DNA of 8,669 bases from assembly GCA_013140465.1 (NCBI GenBank), contig JABFST010000045.1, positions 1 to 8,669 of the forward strand. The letters are read 5' to 3'. Made by a program: the position numbers and the translations under genes. This stretch comes from Methylococcaceae bacterium (lineage in GTDB: Bacteria > Pseudomonadota > Gammaproteobacteria > Methylococcales > Methylomonadaceae). Positions 1 to 7,570 of the stretch are shown in pieces; position 1 is the stretch's first letter; each line of letters begins with the position of its first letter. The notes below the pieces were generated by a model. That model worked only from the letters and a program-made list of their open reading frames with translations. It was not told where the DNA came from and did no database searches.

Positions 1-1487
1 CCATTAGCCTGGCCCTTGATTGTCCCGACATTGAAGGCATCGAGTATCGTTTGCAAGTCGCGCGTGCAGAGCCTATTTTTGTGCATCAAGAATTGGAGGC
101 GATCACCGATGAAGGCGAGCTGATAGTGACAGGCACGGTGCAAGACATTAGCCGCCAAAAAGAAACCGAGAAACATATCCGCCAACTGGCCTATTACGAC
201 AATCTGACCGGACTCGCCAGCCGCGCTTATTACCACGAGCGGATTGAAAACTACATTAAAAACTCCGCCCGCCGCAACCAACAGTTTGCCTATTTGTTTC
301 TGGACTTGGATGATTTTAAAGATGTCAACGACCATTTCGGGCATCATATTGGCGACCAATTTCTGAATGCAATTGCCCACCGCCTAAAATTTACCGTCCG
401 CGAAGTGGATTTTATCGCGCGTTTAGGCGGCGACGAATTTTGTATTATTCTCGCCAATATCAACGATGACGGCGCAGTGACTGAAGTCACCAACCGCTGT
501 CTGCTCAAGGTCAGCCAGCCTTTGTTGTTGTCAGACCACCATCAGATGATGCCTAAGGTCAGTATAGGCATTGCCGTGTTTCCGCGTGACGGCGACAATG
601 AAAGCGAGCTGATTAAGGCTGCCAGCACGGCGATGTATTCCGCCAAAAAAGCGGGCAAGCACGGCTATGTGTTCCATTCCCACGACATGGCCCATCAGGC
701 CAAAAAACGCCGTGAAAAAGAGCAGATGTTGCGTACAGCCATGACCGAAAAACAATTTGTCCTCTACTACCAGCCGCAGTTGTCTATGGATACCGGGCAA
801 ATCGTCGGTATGGAAGCCTTGGTGCGTTGGCGGCATCCTGAACTGGGCGTGGTGACGCCCGCCCATTTTATTTCCTTGTTAGAACAGTTGGGCTTGTTGA
901 TAGAGCTGGGCGATTGGGCGATTCATGAGGCTTGCGAACAAATCGCCGCTTGGCATGATGCGGGCTTGCCTTATATACAAGTCGCGGTAAACCTGGCTCC
1001 TGCGCATTTTCAGGTTGATAATTTGCTGGAAACCGTCCAAAGCGCGTTGGAAAAAACAGGTGTACCCGCCAAATATTTGGAATTGGAAGTGACCGAAAGT
1101 GCCATGCAAACCAAAGGCTCGATTGATATTTTTCAGCAACTCAGGGCCTTAGGTATAAAGATTGCCATCGATGATTTTGGCACAGGGTTTTCCTGTTTGG
1201 CATCGTTAAAACAACTGCCGCTGGATTGTTTAAAAATTGATAAGATTTTTATTGATGACATGCTCTACAACGCCCACACCTCGTTGTTGCTGGGTACGAT
1301 CATAGGCTTGGCGAATGCCTTGGATTACGCCTTGGTGGCTGAAGGCGTAGAAACCAAAGACCAGGCACTGGCTTTACAAGGCTTGGGCTGTAGTACGCTG
1401 CAAGGCTTCTTTTTTAGCCCTGCCGTCCCTGCCGAAGATATACCCGTGCTGGTCAACAGTTTGGCGTTGTCAGCCAACGTGTGGTAA
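1..1487 (+). CDS. PAS-GGDEF-EAL cyclic-di-GMP enzyme, 5' end outside the window
   Basis: The reading frame is open from base 3 to the TAA at 1485-1487, so the gene starts upstream of the window; the TTG at 51 is only the first start-like codon. The first ~45 residues are the tail of a PAS/PAC sensor domain ending in VQDISRQKETE, the usual junction to GGDEF. The GGDEF domain follows (DNLTGL near 198; DLDDFKDVND; intact GGDEF at 426-440) with an RxxD product-inhibition site (REVD, 399-410) exactly five residues before it. The EAL domain has EALVRW (813-830), NLAPAHF, the ELEVTES glutamate, DDFGTGFS, KIDKIF, AEGVET and LQGFF, so the metal ligands and catalytic glutamate look present. From family knowledge such proteins make c-di-GMP from GTP and/or hydrolyse it to pGpG; both activities look possible. 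What the missing N-terminus senses is unknown. The gene converges on the polysaccharide operon, so it is a separate transcription unit. Confidence 0.95.
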   Translation, partial: ISLALDCPDIEGIEYRLQVARAEPIFVHQELEAITDEGELIVTGTVQDISRQKETEKHIRQLAYYDNLTGLASRAYYHERIENYIKNSARRNQQFAYLFLDLDDFKDVNDHFGHHIGDQFLNAIAHRLKFTVREVDFIARLGGDEFCIILANINDDGAVTEVTNRCLLKVSQPLLLSDHHQMMPKVSIGIAVFPRDGDNESELIKAASTAMYSAKKAGKHGYVFHSHDMAHQAKKRREKEQMLRTAMTEKQFVLYYQPQLSMDTGQIVGMEALVRWRHPELGVVTPAHFISLLEQLGLLIELGDWAIHEACEQIAAWHDAGLPYIQVAVNLAPAHFQVDNLLETVQSALEKTGVPAKYLELEVTESAMQTKGSIDIFQQLRALGIKIAIDDFGTGFSCLASLKQLPLDCLKIDKIFIDDMLYNAHTSLLLGTIIGLANALDYALVAEGVETKDQALALQGLGCSTLQGFFFSPAVPAEDIPVLVNSLALSANVW

Positions 1488-1557
1488 ATAAAGATGCTGG
1501 GGTTTGCTTGGCCGGCTAAGAACGCGCATAGCTTCTTTCTGCTTAGAGGGTTTAAGG
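1488..1557. other. Convergent intergenic gap
   Basis: Seventy bases separate the stops of the convergent c-di-GMP gene and the LpxA-family gene. I see no ORF and no GC-rich hairpin followed by a T-run on either strand. The only pairing is weak: CTAAG (1516-1520) with CTTAG (1542-1546), or AAGAA (1518-1522) with TTCTT (1532-1536). Transcription termination here is expected from the layout but cannot be demonstrated from the sequence. Confidence 0.5.
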
Positions 1558-2325
1558 CTACAACTCAATAAAACCATGTAAACCACGTTTGGATTTGACT
1601 GCCAACCACGCTTTTAGGTAGTTCAGTTCTTCTGTTTCTGCCAAGTCATCCAAACTTTCTTTATTTTTCAGCAAACGAAAAGCCCGTTCCAGTATTTTGT
1701 AGCGTTCACCTGTGATGCCCGCACGCCTTAAGCCGACAGTGTTTAATTTGTAATGTCTGGCGGGCCGTCCGCCCACCAACATAAACGGGATCACGTCCAT
1801 ATTCAGCCCCGTCGTGCCTTGTACGATAGCGTAAGCCCCTATCCGGCAAAATTGGTGCACCACCACCGCCCCGCCCATAAACACATTATTGCCCACTTCA
1901 ACATGCCCGCCTATCGCGACATTATTGGCAAAAATAGTGTTATTGCCAATTTGGCAATCGTGCGCCACATGGCTGTTGTTCATAAAATAACACTGGTTGC
2001 CGATGCGGGTTTCTTGGTGTTCTTTTGAGGCGCGGTGGGCGGTAAATCCTTCCCTAAAGACATTGTTGTCGCCTATGGTCAGCCAGGATACGGTTTCGGG
2101 CTTAAAGCCAGTGTCTTGCGGCAAACCGCCCAGTACCGCGTGCGGATGTAAAATATTGCCGCTGCCCATCACGACCCGGCTGTGGACGACGGCATGGGCG
2201 CCGATTTGGCAGTTTTCGCCTATGCGTGCGCCCGCTTCAAGCACGGCAAACGGGCCGACGGTGACATGGTCGCCCAATTCGACATCTTCGGCGATATAGG
2301 CGGTGGGGTGGATGTTTTGTGCCAT
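1558..2325 (-). CDS. lpxA: LpxA-family acyl-ACP--UDP-N-acetylglucosamine O-acyltransferase
   Basis: 255 residues (E. coli LpxA has 262). LpxA transfers a 3-hydroxyacyl chain from acyl carrier protein to the 3-OH of UDP-GlcNAc, the first step of lipid A synthesis, in the cytoplasm. Residues ~5-180 are hexapeptide repeats of the left-handed beta-helix type; the rest is the LpxA-type helical C-terminus (NTVGLRRAG, then KSKRGLHGFI). By my alignment the catalytic base of E. coli (H125) is H122 in SHVAHDC, and E. coli H122, H144, H160, Q73, D74, N198 and R204 are also matched. G173, the acyl-chain ruler, remains glycine, but its neighbour G172 is glutamine, and the usual HRGT is HRAS. The ATG at 2325 is preferred over one 33 bases upstream (2358) because AGAGGA lies ten bases before it and the shorter protein starts like the family (NIHPTAYIAEDV). 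It follows xerD by 7 bp and is last in the operon. A related sugar-nucleotide acyltransferase is possible. Confidence 0.85.
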   Translation of the reverse strand: MAQNIHPTAYIAEDVELGDHVTVGPFAVLEAGARIGENCQIGAHAVVHSRVVMGSGNILHPHAVLGGLPQDTGFKPETVSWLTIGDNNVFREGFTAHRASKEHQETRIGNQCYFMNNSHVAHDCQIGNNTIFANNVAIGGHVEVGNNVFMGGAVVVHQFCRIGAYAIVQGTTGLNMDVIPFMLVGGRPARHYKLNTVGLRRAGITGERYKILERAFRLLKNKESLDDLAETEELNYLKAWLAVKSKRGLHGFIEL

Positions 2326-2332
2326 AGTTTGC

Positions 2333-3217
2333 TTATCCTCTGGGATGAAATTTTGCATGTAAATCTTTTAAACGTTCACGCGCAATATGGGTATAAATTT
2401 GGGTGGTGGATAAATCGGAATGCCCTAATAACAACTGCACTACGCGTAAATCCGCACCGTGGTTGAGTAGGTGGGTGGCAAAAGCGTGGCGCAAAGTGTG
2501 CGGTGACAATTCTTTGCTAATGCCCGCCGTCAGGGCGTGGCGTTTGATGATATGCCAAAACGCTTGGCGGGTCATGCCGTCGCCGCGTTTAGTCACGAAC
2601 AAATAATCGCATTGGCGCTCGCCCAACAAGGTTTTGCGGGTTTGCCCCATATAGGCTTCCAGCCAGTTCATGGCCTCTTCACCTACGGGTACTAAGCGTT
2701 CTTTATTGCCTTTGCCGACTATCCTGACCACACCTTGCCTAAAGCTGATTTCGGCAAATTTTAAGCCCACCAGTTCCGAGACCCTAAGCCCTGTTGCATA
2801 GAGCATTTCCAGCATGGTTTTATCACGAAAACCTAGCGGGTTAGTGACTTCCGGCGCATTCAGCAACAGCTCGACATCGTGTTCAGACAAGGACATCGGC
2901 AAGGGACGGCCTATGTGAGGTGCGGATAGCAGCAAGGTAGGATCGGTTTTGATGCGGTTTTCGCGCAAATAATAGCCATAAAAGCGCCGCAAACTCGATA
3001 AGATGCGTGCTGACGAACGGTTGCTGATGCCCGCCTTATAGCGGCTGGCTAAAAAAAGGGACAAATCGCCGCCATCCACGTCCAACAGTGGCTTGTCTTT
3101 TAACCATGCGGCAAAAATCCGTAAGTCGCTGCTATAGGCGGACAAGGTATTTTCACTTAAACCTTGTTCCACCCAGACGGCATCTAAAAATTGCTCGATT
3201 AAGGCACTGGCGGTCAT
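2333..3217 (-). CDS. xerD: Tyrosine recombinase XerD
   Basis: 294 residues (E. coli XerD 298). XerD works with XerC at the dif site to resolve chromosome dimers, under FtsK control at the division septum. Residues ~4-90 form the SAM-like core-binding domain (IEQFLDAVWVEQGLSENTLSAY). The catalytic domain has the full set: R145 (ATGLRVSEL), K169 (VGKGNKERL), H240 and R243 (SPHTLRHAFATH), H266 (LLGHSDLSTTQ) and nucleophile Y275 (QIYTH). The ending ARERLKDLHAKFHPRG matches XerD rather than XerC and has no integrase-like extension, so this is the housekeeping recombinase rather than a mobile-element integrase. The start codon shares ATGA with the ogt stop (3214-3217), pointing to translational coupling; only a weak GAGG lies upstream. 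It is unusual to find it downstream of polysaccharide genes. Confidence 0.95.
   Translation of the reverse strand: MTASALIEQFLDAVWVEQGLSENTLSAYSSDLRIFAAWLKDKPLLDVDGGDLSLFLASRYKAGISNRSSARILSSLRRFYGYYLRENRIKTDPTLLLSAPHIGRPLPMSLSEHDVELLLNAPEVTNPLGFRDKTMLEMLYATGLRVSELVGLKFAEISFRQGVVRIVGKGNKERLVPVGEEAMNWLEAYMGQTRKTLLGERQCDYLFVTKRGDGMTRQAFWHIIKRHALTAGISKELSPHTLRHAFATHLLNHGADLRVVQLLLGHSDLSTTQIYTHIARERLKDLHAKFHPRG
2336..2341 (-). promoter_or_regulatory. Ribosome binding site deciding the lpxA start
   Basis: AGAGGA on the minus strand lies ten bases before the ATG at 2325 and mostly inside the last codons of xerD. It supports the 255-residue start; the longer candidate starting at 2358 lies upstream of this site and would overlap xerD by 26 bases. 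Confidence 0.6.
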
Positions 3218-3705
3218 GGTTTATGTTGTGCCTCGATTGCCAGCAAGTGGGTTTTTAGGGCGATATAATCGCCTTGGGTCGCGCCACAATAACCACCTAA
3301 ACCGTTAGCAGAGACGACCCGGTGGCACGGGATAATCAGCGGGTAGGGGTTGTCGCGGCAGGCATTGCCGACCGCCCGCGCCGATGAGCCGATATTTTTG
3401 GCCAAGGCGGCATAACTGAGGGTGCTACCGTACGGGATTTTGCCCATTTCCGCCCACACTTTGTGGCGGTAGGCACTGCCTTGTTTTAACAGCTTTACGG
3501 TTATCTCGGCTTGCGGGTTAGCTTGGGTAAAATACCCCTGCAATTCATGGTCTGGATAAGCACAGTTTGCCGCTAACAGCCAATCGGCGGCGACTATTAC
3601 CCCTTGTTGGCAAGCCAGTAACAAGTGGGCGATAGGGGTGCTGATTTTGAAGGTTTCCGTTACGCCATCCGCACCGCCGTCAACCCAAACGATAGTGAGG
3701 GCCAT
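3214..3705 (-). CDS. ogt: Methylated-DNA--protein-cysteine S-methyltransferase
   Basis: 163 residues. The protein irreversibly moves the methyl group from O6-methylguanine (and O4-methylthymine) in DNA onto its own cysteine, a one-shot repair reaction. The N-terminal ~75 residues are the variable domain. The C-terminal DNA-binding and active-site domain has IPYGSTLSYAALA (90-102), the arginine finger R110 in SARAVGN, N114, acceptor C127 in IPCHRV and a closing glutamate E158 in LLAIE, so the active site is complete. There is no Ada-type regulatory domain, hence the Ogt/MGMT type. The start overlaps the glycosyltransferase stop in TAATG (3703-3707) with no Shine-Dalgarno sequence, and its stop overlaps xerD in ATGA, so translation probably depends on reinitiation after the upstream gene. 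Confidence 0.95.
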   Translation of the reverse strand: MALTIVWVDGGADGVTETFKISTPIAHLLLACQQGVIVAADWLLAANCAYPDHELQGYFTQANPQAEITVKLLKQGSAYRHKVWAEMGKIPYGSTLSYAALAKNIGSSARAVGNACRDNPYPLIIPCHRVVSANGLGGYCGATQGDYIALKTHLLAIEAQHKP

Positions 3706-4916
3706 TAGGGTTGTGGTTGGGCGATGATGCGCCGGAACTCGTCCATCAAGATGCTAACCCGGGTATCCCACGCGTTGTCATGGGCGTATTGCCGAATCAA
3801 ACCGCTGTCCCAAGATGTCGCCAAACTATCCGCTACGGCCTGCTGTAACGCAGCACTATCGCCAAACGGGACGATAGTCCCTAGGCTGGGGTGATTGACC
3901 ACTTCGGCATTGCCGCCGACATCGGTGGTGATGACGGGCAAGCCACAGGCCATTGCTTCTAAAAACACATTAGCCCAGCCCTCGTTAGCTGTCGCCAACA
4001 CAAACACATCCGCCGCCGATAATGGCAGTTTGAGTTGCTCGGACGGATACGCCCCTAAAAACCGCACATGCGCCGATAGGTTTAGGTTTTGCACTTGGGC
4101 TTCTAAACGTGCGCGGATATTGCCTTCGGGGCTATCGCCACCGACCACCAAATAGATCAAGTCTGGATGGCGTTTAACCAGCTCGGGCAAAATGTCGATA
4201 ACCCGATGGAAGCCTTTGCGGTCTACCAAGCCACCGACCGAAACCAGCACTTTAGCGTGTTCGGGAAGGTTGAGCGCAGCCCTAGCTTGATGTTGTGGCA
4301 GTGCTTGGAATTTATCCACATCAATGCCGTTGCCGACCACGCGGATGTTGTCGCCATCAGCGCCAATGGACATAACGTGCTGTTTTAAGGCATTAGCAAC
4401 GGCAAAAACCCGCGTGGCCTTGGCTAAGGCGGTCAGCAGCAAGGCCTTACGCGCAGGTATTTTCGACAACGGCACTTCGGTACCGCGCAAGGTAATGGTG
4501 ACGGGTTTATGTAACCATTGCCCCAATAAGGTCGCGGCATAACCGTCGGGGTAGGCGAAATGGGCATCAATAAGATTAAACTGTTTACGCAGTTTAAACA
4601 GAGTCGGCAAGCTGCCCAAAGCCATCATCAGGCCATCGTAAGAGCGGAACAAACCGGGTATGGACAAAAATCGCGGAAAGTAAACGTCTACGCCGGATTG
4701 CACTTCATGGCGTTGTGGCTGCGGTCGGTAGTTGGGCCGCCACAGCCGGATGAGGCCCTGCAACGGAAACCACGGCACGGGTGAAACCACAATCAGCGGG
4801 GTGTGTTGGGCGACACGGAACATGCGTTCCCGAACAAACACCCCGGCATTGGGGCGTTTGTTGCTGGGAAACAGGGATGAAAAAACCAACAGTTGAGGTT
4901 GTTTCTCCTGAGCCAT
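3705..4916 (-). CDS. GT4-family glycosyltransferase, TuaC-like
   Basis: 403 residues, GT-B fold, retaining glycosyltransferase of family GT4. The N-terminal half is acceptor-side (LLVFSSLFPSNKRPNAGVFV at 9-28; DAHFAYPDGYAATLL at 117-131; LRGTEVPLS at 143-151). The C-terminal half binds the sugar nucleotide, with VGNGIDVDKF (194-203), SVGGLVDRKGFHR (226-238) and an intact EX7E motif at E312 and E320 (EGWANVFLEAMACGLPVI). The DAHFAYPDG and LRGTE motifs resemble TuaC-like enzymes of surface polysaccharide synthesis. No signal peptide or membrane segment is evident, so it is probably cytoplasmic or membrane-peripheral. It starts in a TAATG overlap with ugd (4914-4918), with at best a weak AGGGCGG eight bases before the ATG. 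Being next to UDP-glucose dehydrogenase makes a role in a uronate-containing polymer plausible, but donor and acceptor cannot be read from sequence. Confidence 0.9.
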   Translation of the reverse strand: MAQEKQPQLLVFSSLFPSNKRPNAGVFVRERMFRVAQHTPLIVVSPVPWFPLQGLIRLWRPNYRPQPQRHEVQSGVDVYFPRFLSIPGLFRSYDGLMMALGSLPTLFKLRKQFNLIDAHFAYPDGYAATLLGQWLHKPVTITLRGTEVPLSKIPARKALLLTALAKATRVFAVANALKQHVMSIGADGDNIRVVGNGIDVDKFQALPQHQARAALNLPEHAKVLVSVGGLVDRKGFHRVIDILPELVKRHPDLIYLVVGGDSPEGNIRARLEAQVQNLNLSAHVRFLGAYPSEQLKLPLSAADVFVLATANEGWANVFLEAMACGLPVITTDVGGNAEVVNHPSLGTIVPFGDSAALQQAVADSLATSWDSGLIRQYAHDNAWDTRVSILMDEFRRIIAQPQP

Positions 4917-6241
4917 TAATTGGACCGCCCTATACCGTAGTAAGCAATGCCTTGTTTTTTAAGCAACGCAGGTGGGTAGAGGTTTCTGCCGTCAAAAATG
5001 ACGGCATCATTTAAGGCGTTTTTAAGCGCATCAAAATCGGGGCTCCAGAAATTTTTCCACTCGGTGACCACAACCAGGGCATCTGCGCCGTGCAGGGCTT
5101 CGTCGGCGGATTCGACTAAGGTTAAGCCAGCTTTATCGCCATAAATGCGTTTGGCTTCGTGCATGGCTTCTGGGTCGAAAGCGCGGATGGAAGCACCAGC
5201 GTCGATCAGTGCTTCGAGAATCACGCGGCTAGGGGCTTCGCGCATATCGTCGGTTTTCGGCTTAAACGCCAAACCCCACAAGGCGAAGGTTTTGCCTTGG
5301 ATGTTGCCGTCATAGTGTTGCAAGACTTTGTTGACCAACACTTGTTTTTGGCGGTCATTGACATTTTCCACGGCATTGAGCAATTCGGCCTTGTAGCCCA
5401 TTTGTTGGGCGGTGCGTTCTAGGGCTTTAACATCTTTGGGGAAACAGGAGCCGCCGTAGCCACAGCCGGGGTAGATAAACGAATAGCCTATGCGGGTATC
5501 GGAACCGATGCCGTTTCTGACTTGCTCAATATCCGCGCCCAATAATTCCGCCAGATTAGCCAGCTCGTTCATAAAGCTGATTTTGGTGGCCAACATGGCG
5601 TTGGCTGCGTATTTGGTCAGTTCGGCTGAACGCACGTCCATCGTGATAATACGTTCATGGCTGCGGTTAAAAGGCGCATACAAGGCTTTTAACAATTCGG
5701 CTGTCCTGGGGTTGTCAGTGCCGACGATGATGCGGTCAGGTTTCATGAAATCATCTATCGCCGCGCCTTCTTTTAAGAACTCGGGGTTGGACACTACGTC
5801 GAAATCAATGCTGACACCGCGTTCGGCTTGTACTTTTTGGATGACGGCCTTGACTTTGTCGGCTGTCCCTACAGGTACGGTGGATTTGTCGATGACTATG
5901 CGGTATTCGTCCATGTTTTCGGCAATGGATTTGGCGACCGCCAAAACATATTGCAAGTCCGCCGCGCCGTCTTCATCAGGCGGCGTGCCGACGGCGATAA
6001 ACTGGAAAATACCGTGGCTGACGGCTTCTTGGATGTCGGTGGTAAATTTGATGCGTCCGGCTTGTTGGTTGTTTTTCACCAGATCATCTAAGCCAGGTTC
6101 ATAAATCGGGATGATGCCTTTTTTGAGGTTATCAATTTTATTTTGATCGACATCGATACAAACCACATCATTGCCGACCTCGGCCAAGCATACACCCGTC
6201 ACTAAGCCGACATAGCCTGAACCGAATACTGTTACTTTCAT
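4916..6241 (-). CDS. ugd: UDP-glucose 6-dehydrogenase
   Basis: 441 residues, a normal length. It oxidises UDP-glucose to UDP-glucuronate with two NAD+ in the cytoplasm, providing the uronic acid donor for surface polysaccharide. The NAD-binding domain starts with GSGYVG (7-12) and has VGTPPDEDG (85-92) and KSTVPVGT (119-126). [10 protein letters not shown] (152-161), K210 and N214 in the central helix, the nucleophile C266 in [12 protein letters not shown] (259-270) and the C-terminal [10 protein letters not shown] (327-336) are all present. A close alternative, GDP-mannose 6-dehydrogenase, shares these motifs, but the overall sequence reads as the UDP-glucose enzyme. It starts 8 bp after the upstream glycosyltransferase, with AGGA overlapping that gene's stop, and ends in TAATG with the next glycosyltransferase. 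Confidence 0.95.
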   Translation of the reverse strand: MKVTVFGSGYVGLVTGVCLAEVGNDVVCIDVDQNKIDNLKKGIIPIYEPGLDDLVKNNQQAGRIKFTTDIQEAVSHGIFQFIAVGTPPDEDGAADLQYVLAVAKSIAENMDEYRIVIDKSTVPVGTADKVKAVIQKVQAERGVSIDFDVVSNPEFLKEGAAIDDFMKPDRIIVGTDNPRTAELLKALYAPFNRSHERIITMDVRSAELTKYAANAMLATKISFMNELANLAELLGADIEQVRNGIGSDTRIGYSFIYPGCGYGGSCFPKDVKALERTAQQMGYKAELLNAVENVNDRQKQVLVNKVLQHYDGNIQGKTFALWGLAFKPKTDDMREAPSRVILEALIDAGASIRAFDPEAMHEAKRIYGDKAGLTLVESADEALHGADALVVVTEWKNFWSPDFDALKNALNDAVIFDGRNLYPPALLKKQGIAYYGIGRSN

Positions 6242-6247
6242 GTTATT

Positions 6248-6251
6248 TCCT
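6248..6251 (-). promoter_or_regulatory. Ribosome binding site of ugd
   Basis: AGGA lies six bases before the ugd ATG (6239-6241) and overlaps the TAG stop of the upstream glycosyltransferase (TAGGA), so ribosomes ending the upstream gene stop directly on this site. Confidence 0.5.
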
Positions 6252-7458
6252 ATGGTTTTGTGGTTAATTGAAGATAAGTGTTTTTATAAAAACCAACGCT
6301 AGTAGGCCAATTTCGGGTTTGTTCTACAAAGCGGCGGCCTGCCAAGCGTAGCTGTTCCCACTGCTGCCGCTGGTTTAATAACGTCAGTACTGTGCGTGCC
6401 AAATCTTGGGCATCATTAGCCTTAAACAAATAGCCGTTCTGCTGGTGGGTAATCAATTCTTTATGGCCGCCGACATCAGATGCCACGACCAAGCGGCCTT
6501 GCGCCATCGCCTCCAAGGGTTTTAACGGAGTCACTAAGTCGGTCAGGCGCATCGACAGCCGAGGATAAACGAAAATATCGACTTGGTTGTAGTAGTCTTG
6601 GACTTGTTCATGCGGTATGCGCCCTGTAAAAATCACCACCGATTCTAGCCCTAAGTCTTTTGTTTTTTGTTTGATAAGGGCTTCTTGTGGGCCGCCGCCG
6701 ACCAGCAATAAGCGCGTGTCGGGCTGTTGTTCCACGATGGCGGGCAAGGCATCCAACAACAAAGGCAAGCCTTCGTAAGCATAAAATGAACCGATAAACC
6801 CTAGCACTACTTTGTTTTGTAGGTTCAATAAAGTGCGTAAGCCTTGGTTGGGGCTTTGCCCATAAGCAAAATGCCCAATATCGACGGCATTGGGGATGAC
6901 GGTGATTTTTTCGGGGGCTATGCCACGCCCGGCAATGTCTGCACGCAAGCCCTCGCAAATCGTGGTGATGGCATTAGCTTTTTTGAACACATAGGTTTCT
7001 AGGGCGTGGGTGAGCTTATAGCGTACCCCACCTTCGGTTGCCGTGCCATGATCGACAGCGGCATCTTCCCAAAATGCACGGCATTCATAAACCAAGGGGA
7101 TATTATATTTTTTGGCGGCTTTTAAGGCCGCCATGCCGTTTAAGGCGGGGGAGTGGGCGTGCAAAATATCGGGTTTTATCTCGGGTATGATTTCGTCCAA
7201 GCGCTTTGCCAACGCACAGACTATGGCCCATTGGTTAAGGATGGGCAATTTGGACAGCAAGCCTTGGGGTTGTTGGGAGCGGTAAAACGTAAGTTGGTCT
7301 ACGGTTTCTACGGCATCTGAGGGCAGCGTGTGTTTGGGGGAGGTGACTTGAAAGGTCTCCCAGCCCAGTTGTTGCTGTTGTTCTAAAATGGCTTTGGTAC
7401 GGAAGGTATAACCGCTGTGCAACGGTATGGAATGGTCGAGTATATGTAGGATTTTCAT
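6250..7458 (-). CDS. Exosortase A-associated GT4 glycosyltransferase
   Basis: 402 residues, GT4, GT-B fold. The N-terminus ([18 protein letters not shown] at 3-20, [18 protein letters not shown]) closely resembles the PEP-CTERM/exosortase A-associated glycosyltransferase family as I recall it (TIGR04063, Daro_2409-like), which is confined to exosortase A polysaccharide loci. Further marks are HAHSPALNG (100-108), YECRAFWED (124-132), [11 protein letters not shown] (187-197) and [14 protein letters not shown] (308-321). The second EX7E glutamate is E316; the residue eight before it is leucine, so the canonical first glutamate is absent, and D307 is the nearest acid. I believe this is normal for the subfamily. 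The ATG at 7458 fits the family start but has no Shine-Dalgarno sequence; it overlaps the stop of a 16-codon ORF that has one. It is 8 bp upstream of ugd. Donor and acceptor are unknown. Confidence 0.92.
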   Translation of the reverse strand: MKILHILDHSIPLHSGYTFRTKAILEQQQQLGWETFQVTSPKHTLPSDAVETVDQLTFYRSQQPQGLLSKLPILNQWAIVCALAKRLDEIIPEIKPDILHAHSPALNGMAALKAAKKYNIPLVYECRAFWEDAAVDHGTATEGGVRYKLTHALETYVFKKANAITTICEGLRADIAGRGIAPEKITVIPNAVDIGHFAYGQSPNQGLRTLLNLQNKVVLGFIGSFYAYEGLPLLLDALPAIVEQQPDTRLLLVGGGPQEALIKQKTKDLGLESVVIFTGRIPHEQVQDYYNQVDIFVYPRLSMRLTDLVTPLKPLEAMAQGRLVVASDVGGHKELITHQQNGYLFKANDAQDLARTVLTLLNQRQQWEQLRLAGRRFVEQTRNWPTSVGFYKNTYLQLTTKP

Positions 7459-7505
7459 AGGTTGTAGGTGACAGTGCTTATCGTTGTAATCCGTAATAGA
7501 GCCAT
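7455..7505 (-). CDS. Possible 16-codon leader ORF coupled to the glycosyltransferase
   Basis: ATG at 7503-7505 opens [16 protein letters not shown] and stops at the TGA at 7455-7457, which overlaps the glycosyltransferase start codon as ATGA. It is preceded by AGGAGGG nine to ten bases upstream, the strongest Shine-Dalgarno sequence I find in the window, whereas the glycosyltransferase has none. The likely role, by inference, is to load ribosomes that then reinitiate on the glycosyltransferase; the peptide itself need not matter. It shows no recognisable family, no run of one amino acid as in attenuator leaders, and is too short for any domain call. It could be chance, given its length. Confidence 0.45.
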   Translation of the reverse strand: MALLRITTISTVTYNL

Positions 7506-7513
7506 AGAAAGCA

Positions 7514-7520
7514 CCCTCCT
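7514..7520 (-). promoter_or_regulatory. Strong Shine-Dalgarno sequence in the 112-bp gap
   Basis: AGGAGGG on the minus strand is a near-perfect match to the anti-Shine-Dalgarno sequence. The next ATG downstream, at 7505, is well spaced; the annotated glycosyltransferase ATG at 7458 is more than 50 bases away, too far to be served directly. Confidence 0.6.
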
Positions 7521-7532
7521 ATAGTTCAGTTA

Positions 7533-7545
7533 AACCCAATGGGTT
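7533..7545. repeat. Short inverted repeat AACCC-AAT-GGGTT
   Basis: A 13-base near-perfect palindrome (AACCC and GGGTT around AAT) lies between the nucleotidyltransferase stop and the strong Shine-Dalgarno sequence. As RNA it could form only a small five-pair hairpin with a three-base loop, and no T-run follows on the minus strand, so it is not a convincing terminator. It could be a small operator or chance. Confidence 0.35.
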
Positions 7546-7570
7546 GATTAAGGGGCGGCGAATGCCTAGT

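Noticed and set aside
51..53. TTG at 51 as the true start of the c-di-GMP gene
   Set aside because: The frame is open upstream to base 3 and those residues continue a PAS domain, so the gene begins outside the window.
1516..1546. Possible bidirectional terminator in the convergent gap
   Set aside because: The pairing is only five A/T-rich base pairs with a large loop and no T-run follows on either strand.
2326..2358. Upstream ATG at 2358 as the lpxA start
   Set aside because: It would overlap xerD by 26 bases and add 11 residues not typical of LpxA; the ATG at 2325 has a ribosome binding site and a family-like N-terminus.
2333..3217. Tyrosine recombinase as a sign of an integrated element
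   Set aside because: Length and C-terminus match housekeeping XerD, and no attachment repeats, tRNA gene or phage genes are nearby.
5490..6104. Long open frame on the plus strand (204 codons) opposite ugd
   Set aside because: It is wholly antisense to a clear UDP-glucose dehydrogenase gene and its translation resembles no family I know; it is a shadow of the coding strand's codon pattern.
6608..6958. Minus-strand open frame of 116 codons inside the exosortase-associated glycosyltransferase gene
   Set aside because: It is an out-of-frame shadow rich in Arg, His and Ala, inside a well-supported gene.
7521..7570. Sigma-70 promoter in the gap before the glycosyltransferase
   Set aside because: TTAATC with TGAACT 17 bases on is the best pair I could place; it is a poor match and would put the start at or inside the ribosome binding site.
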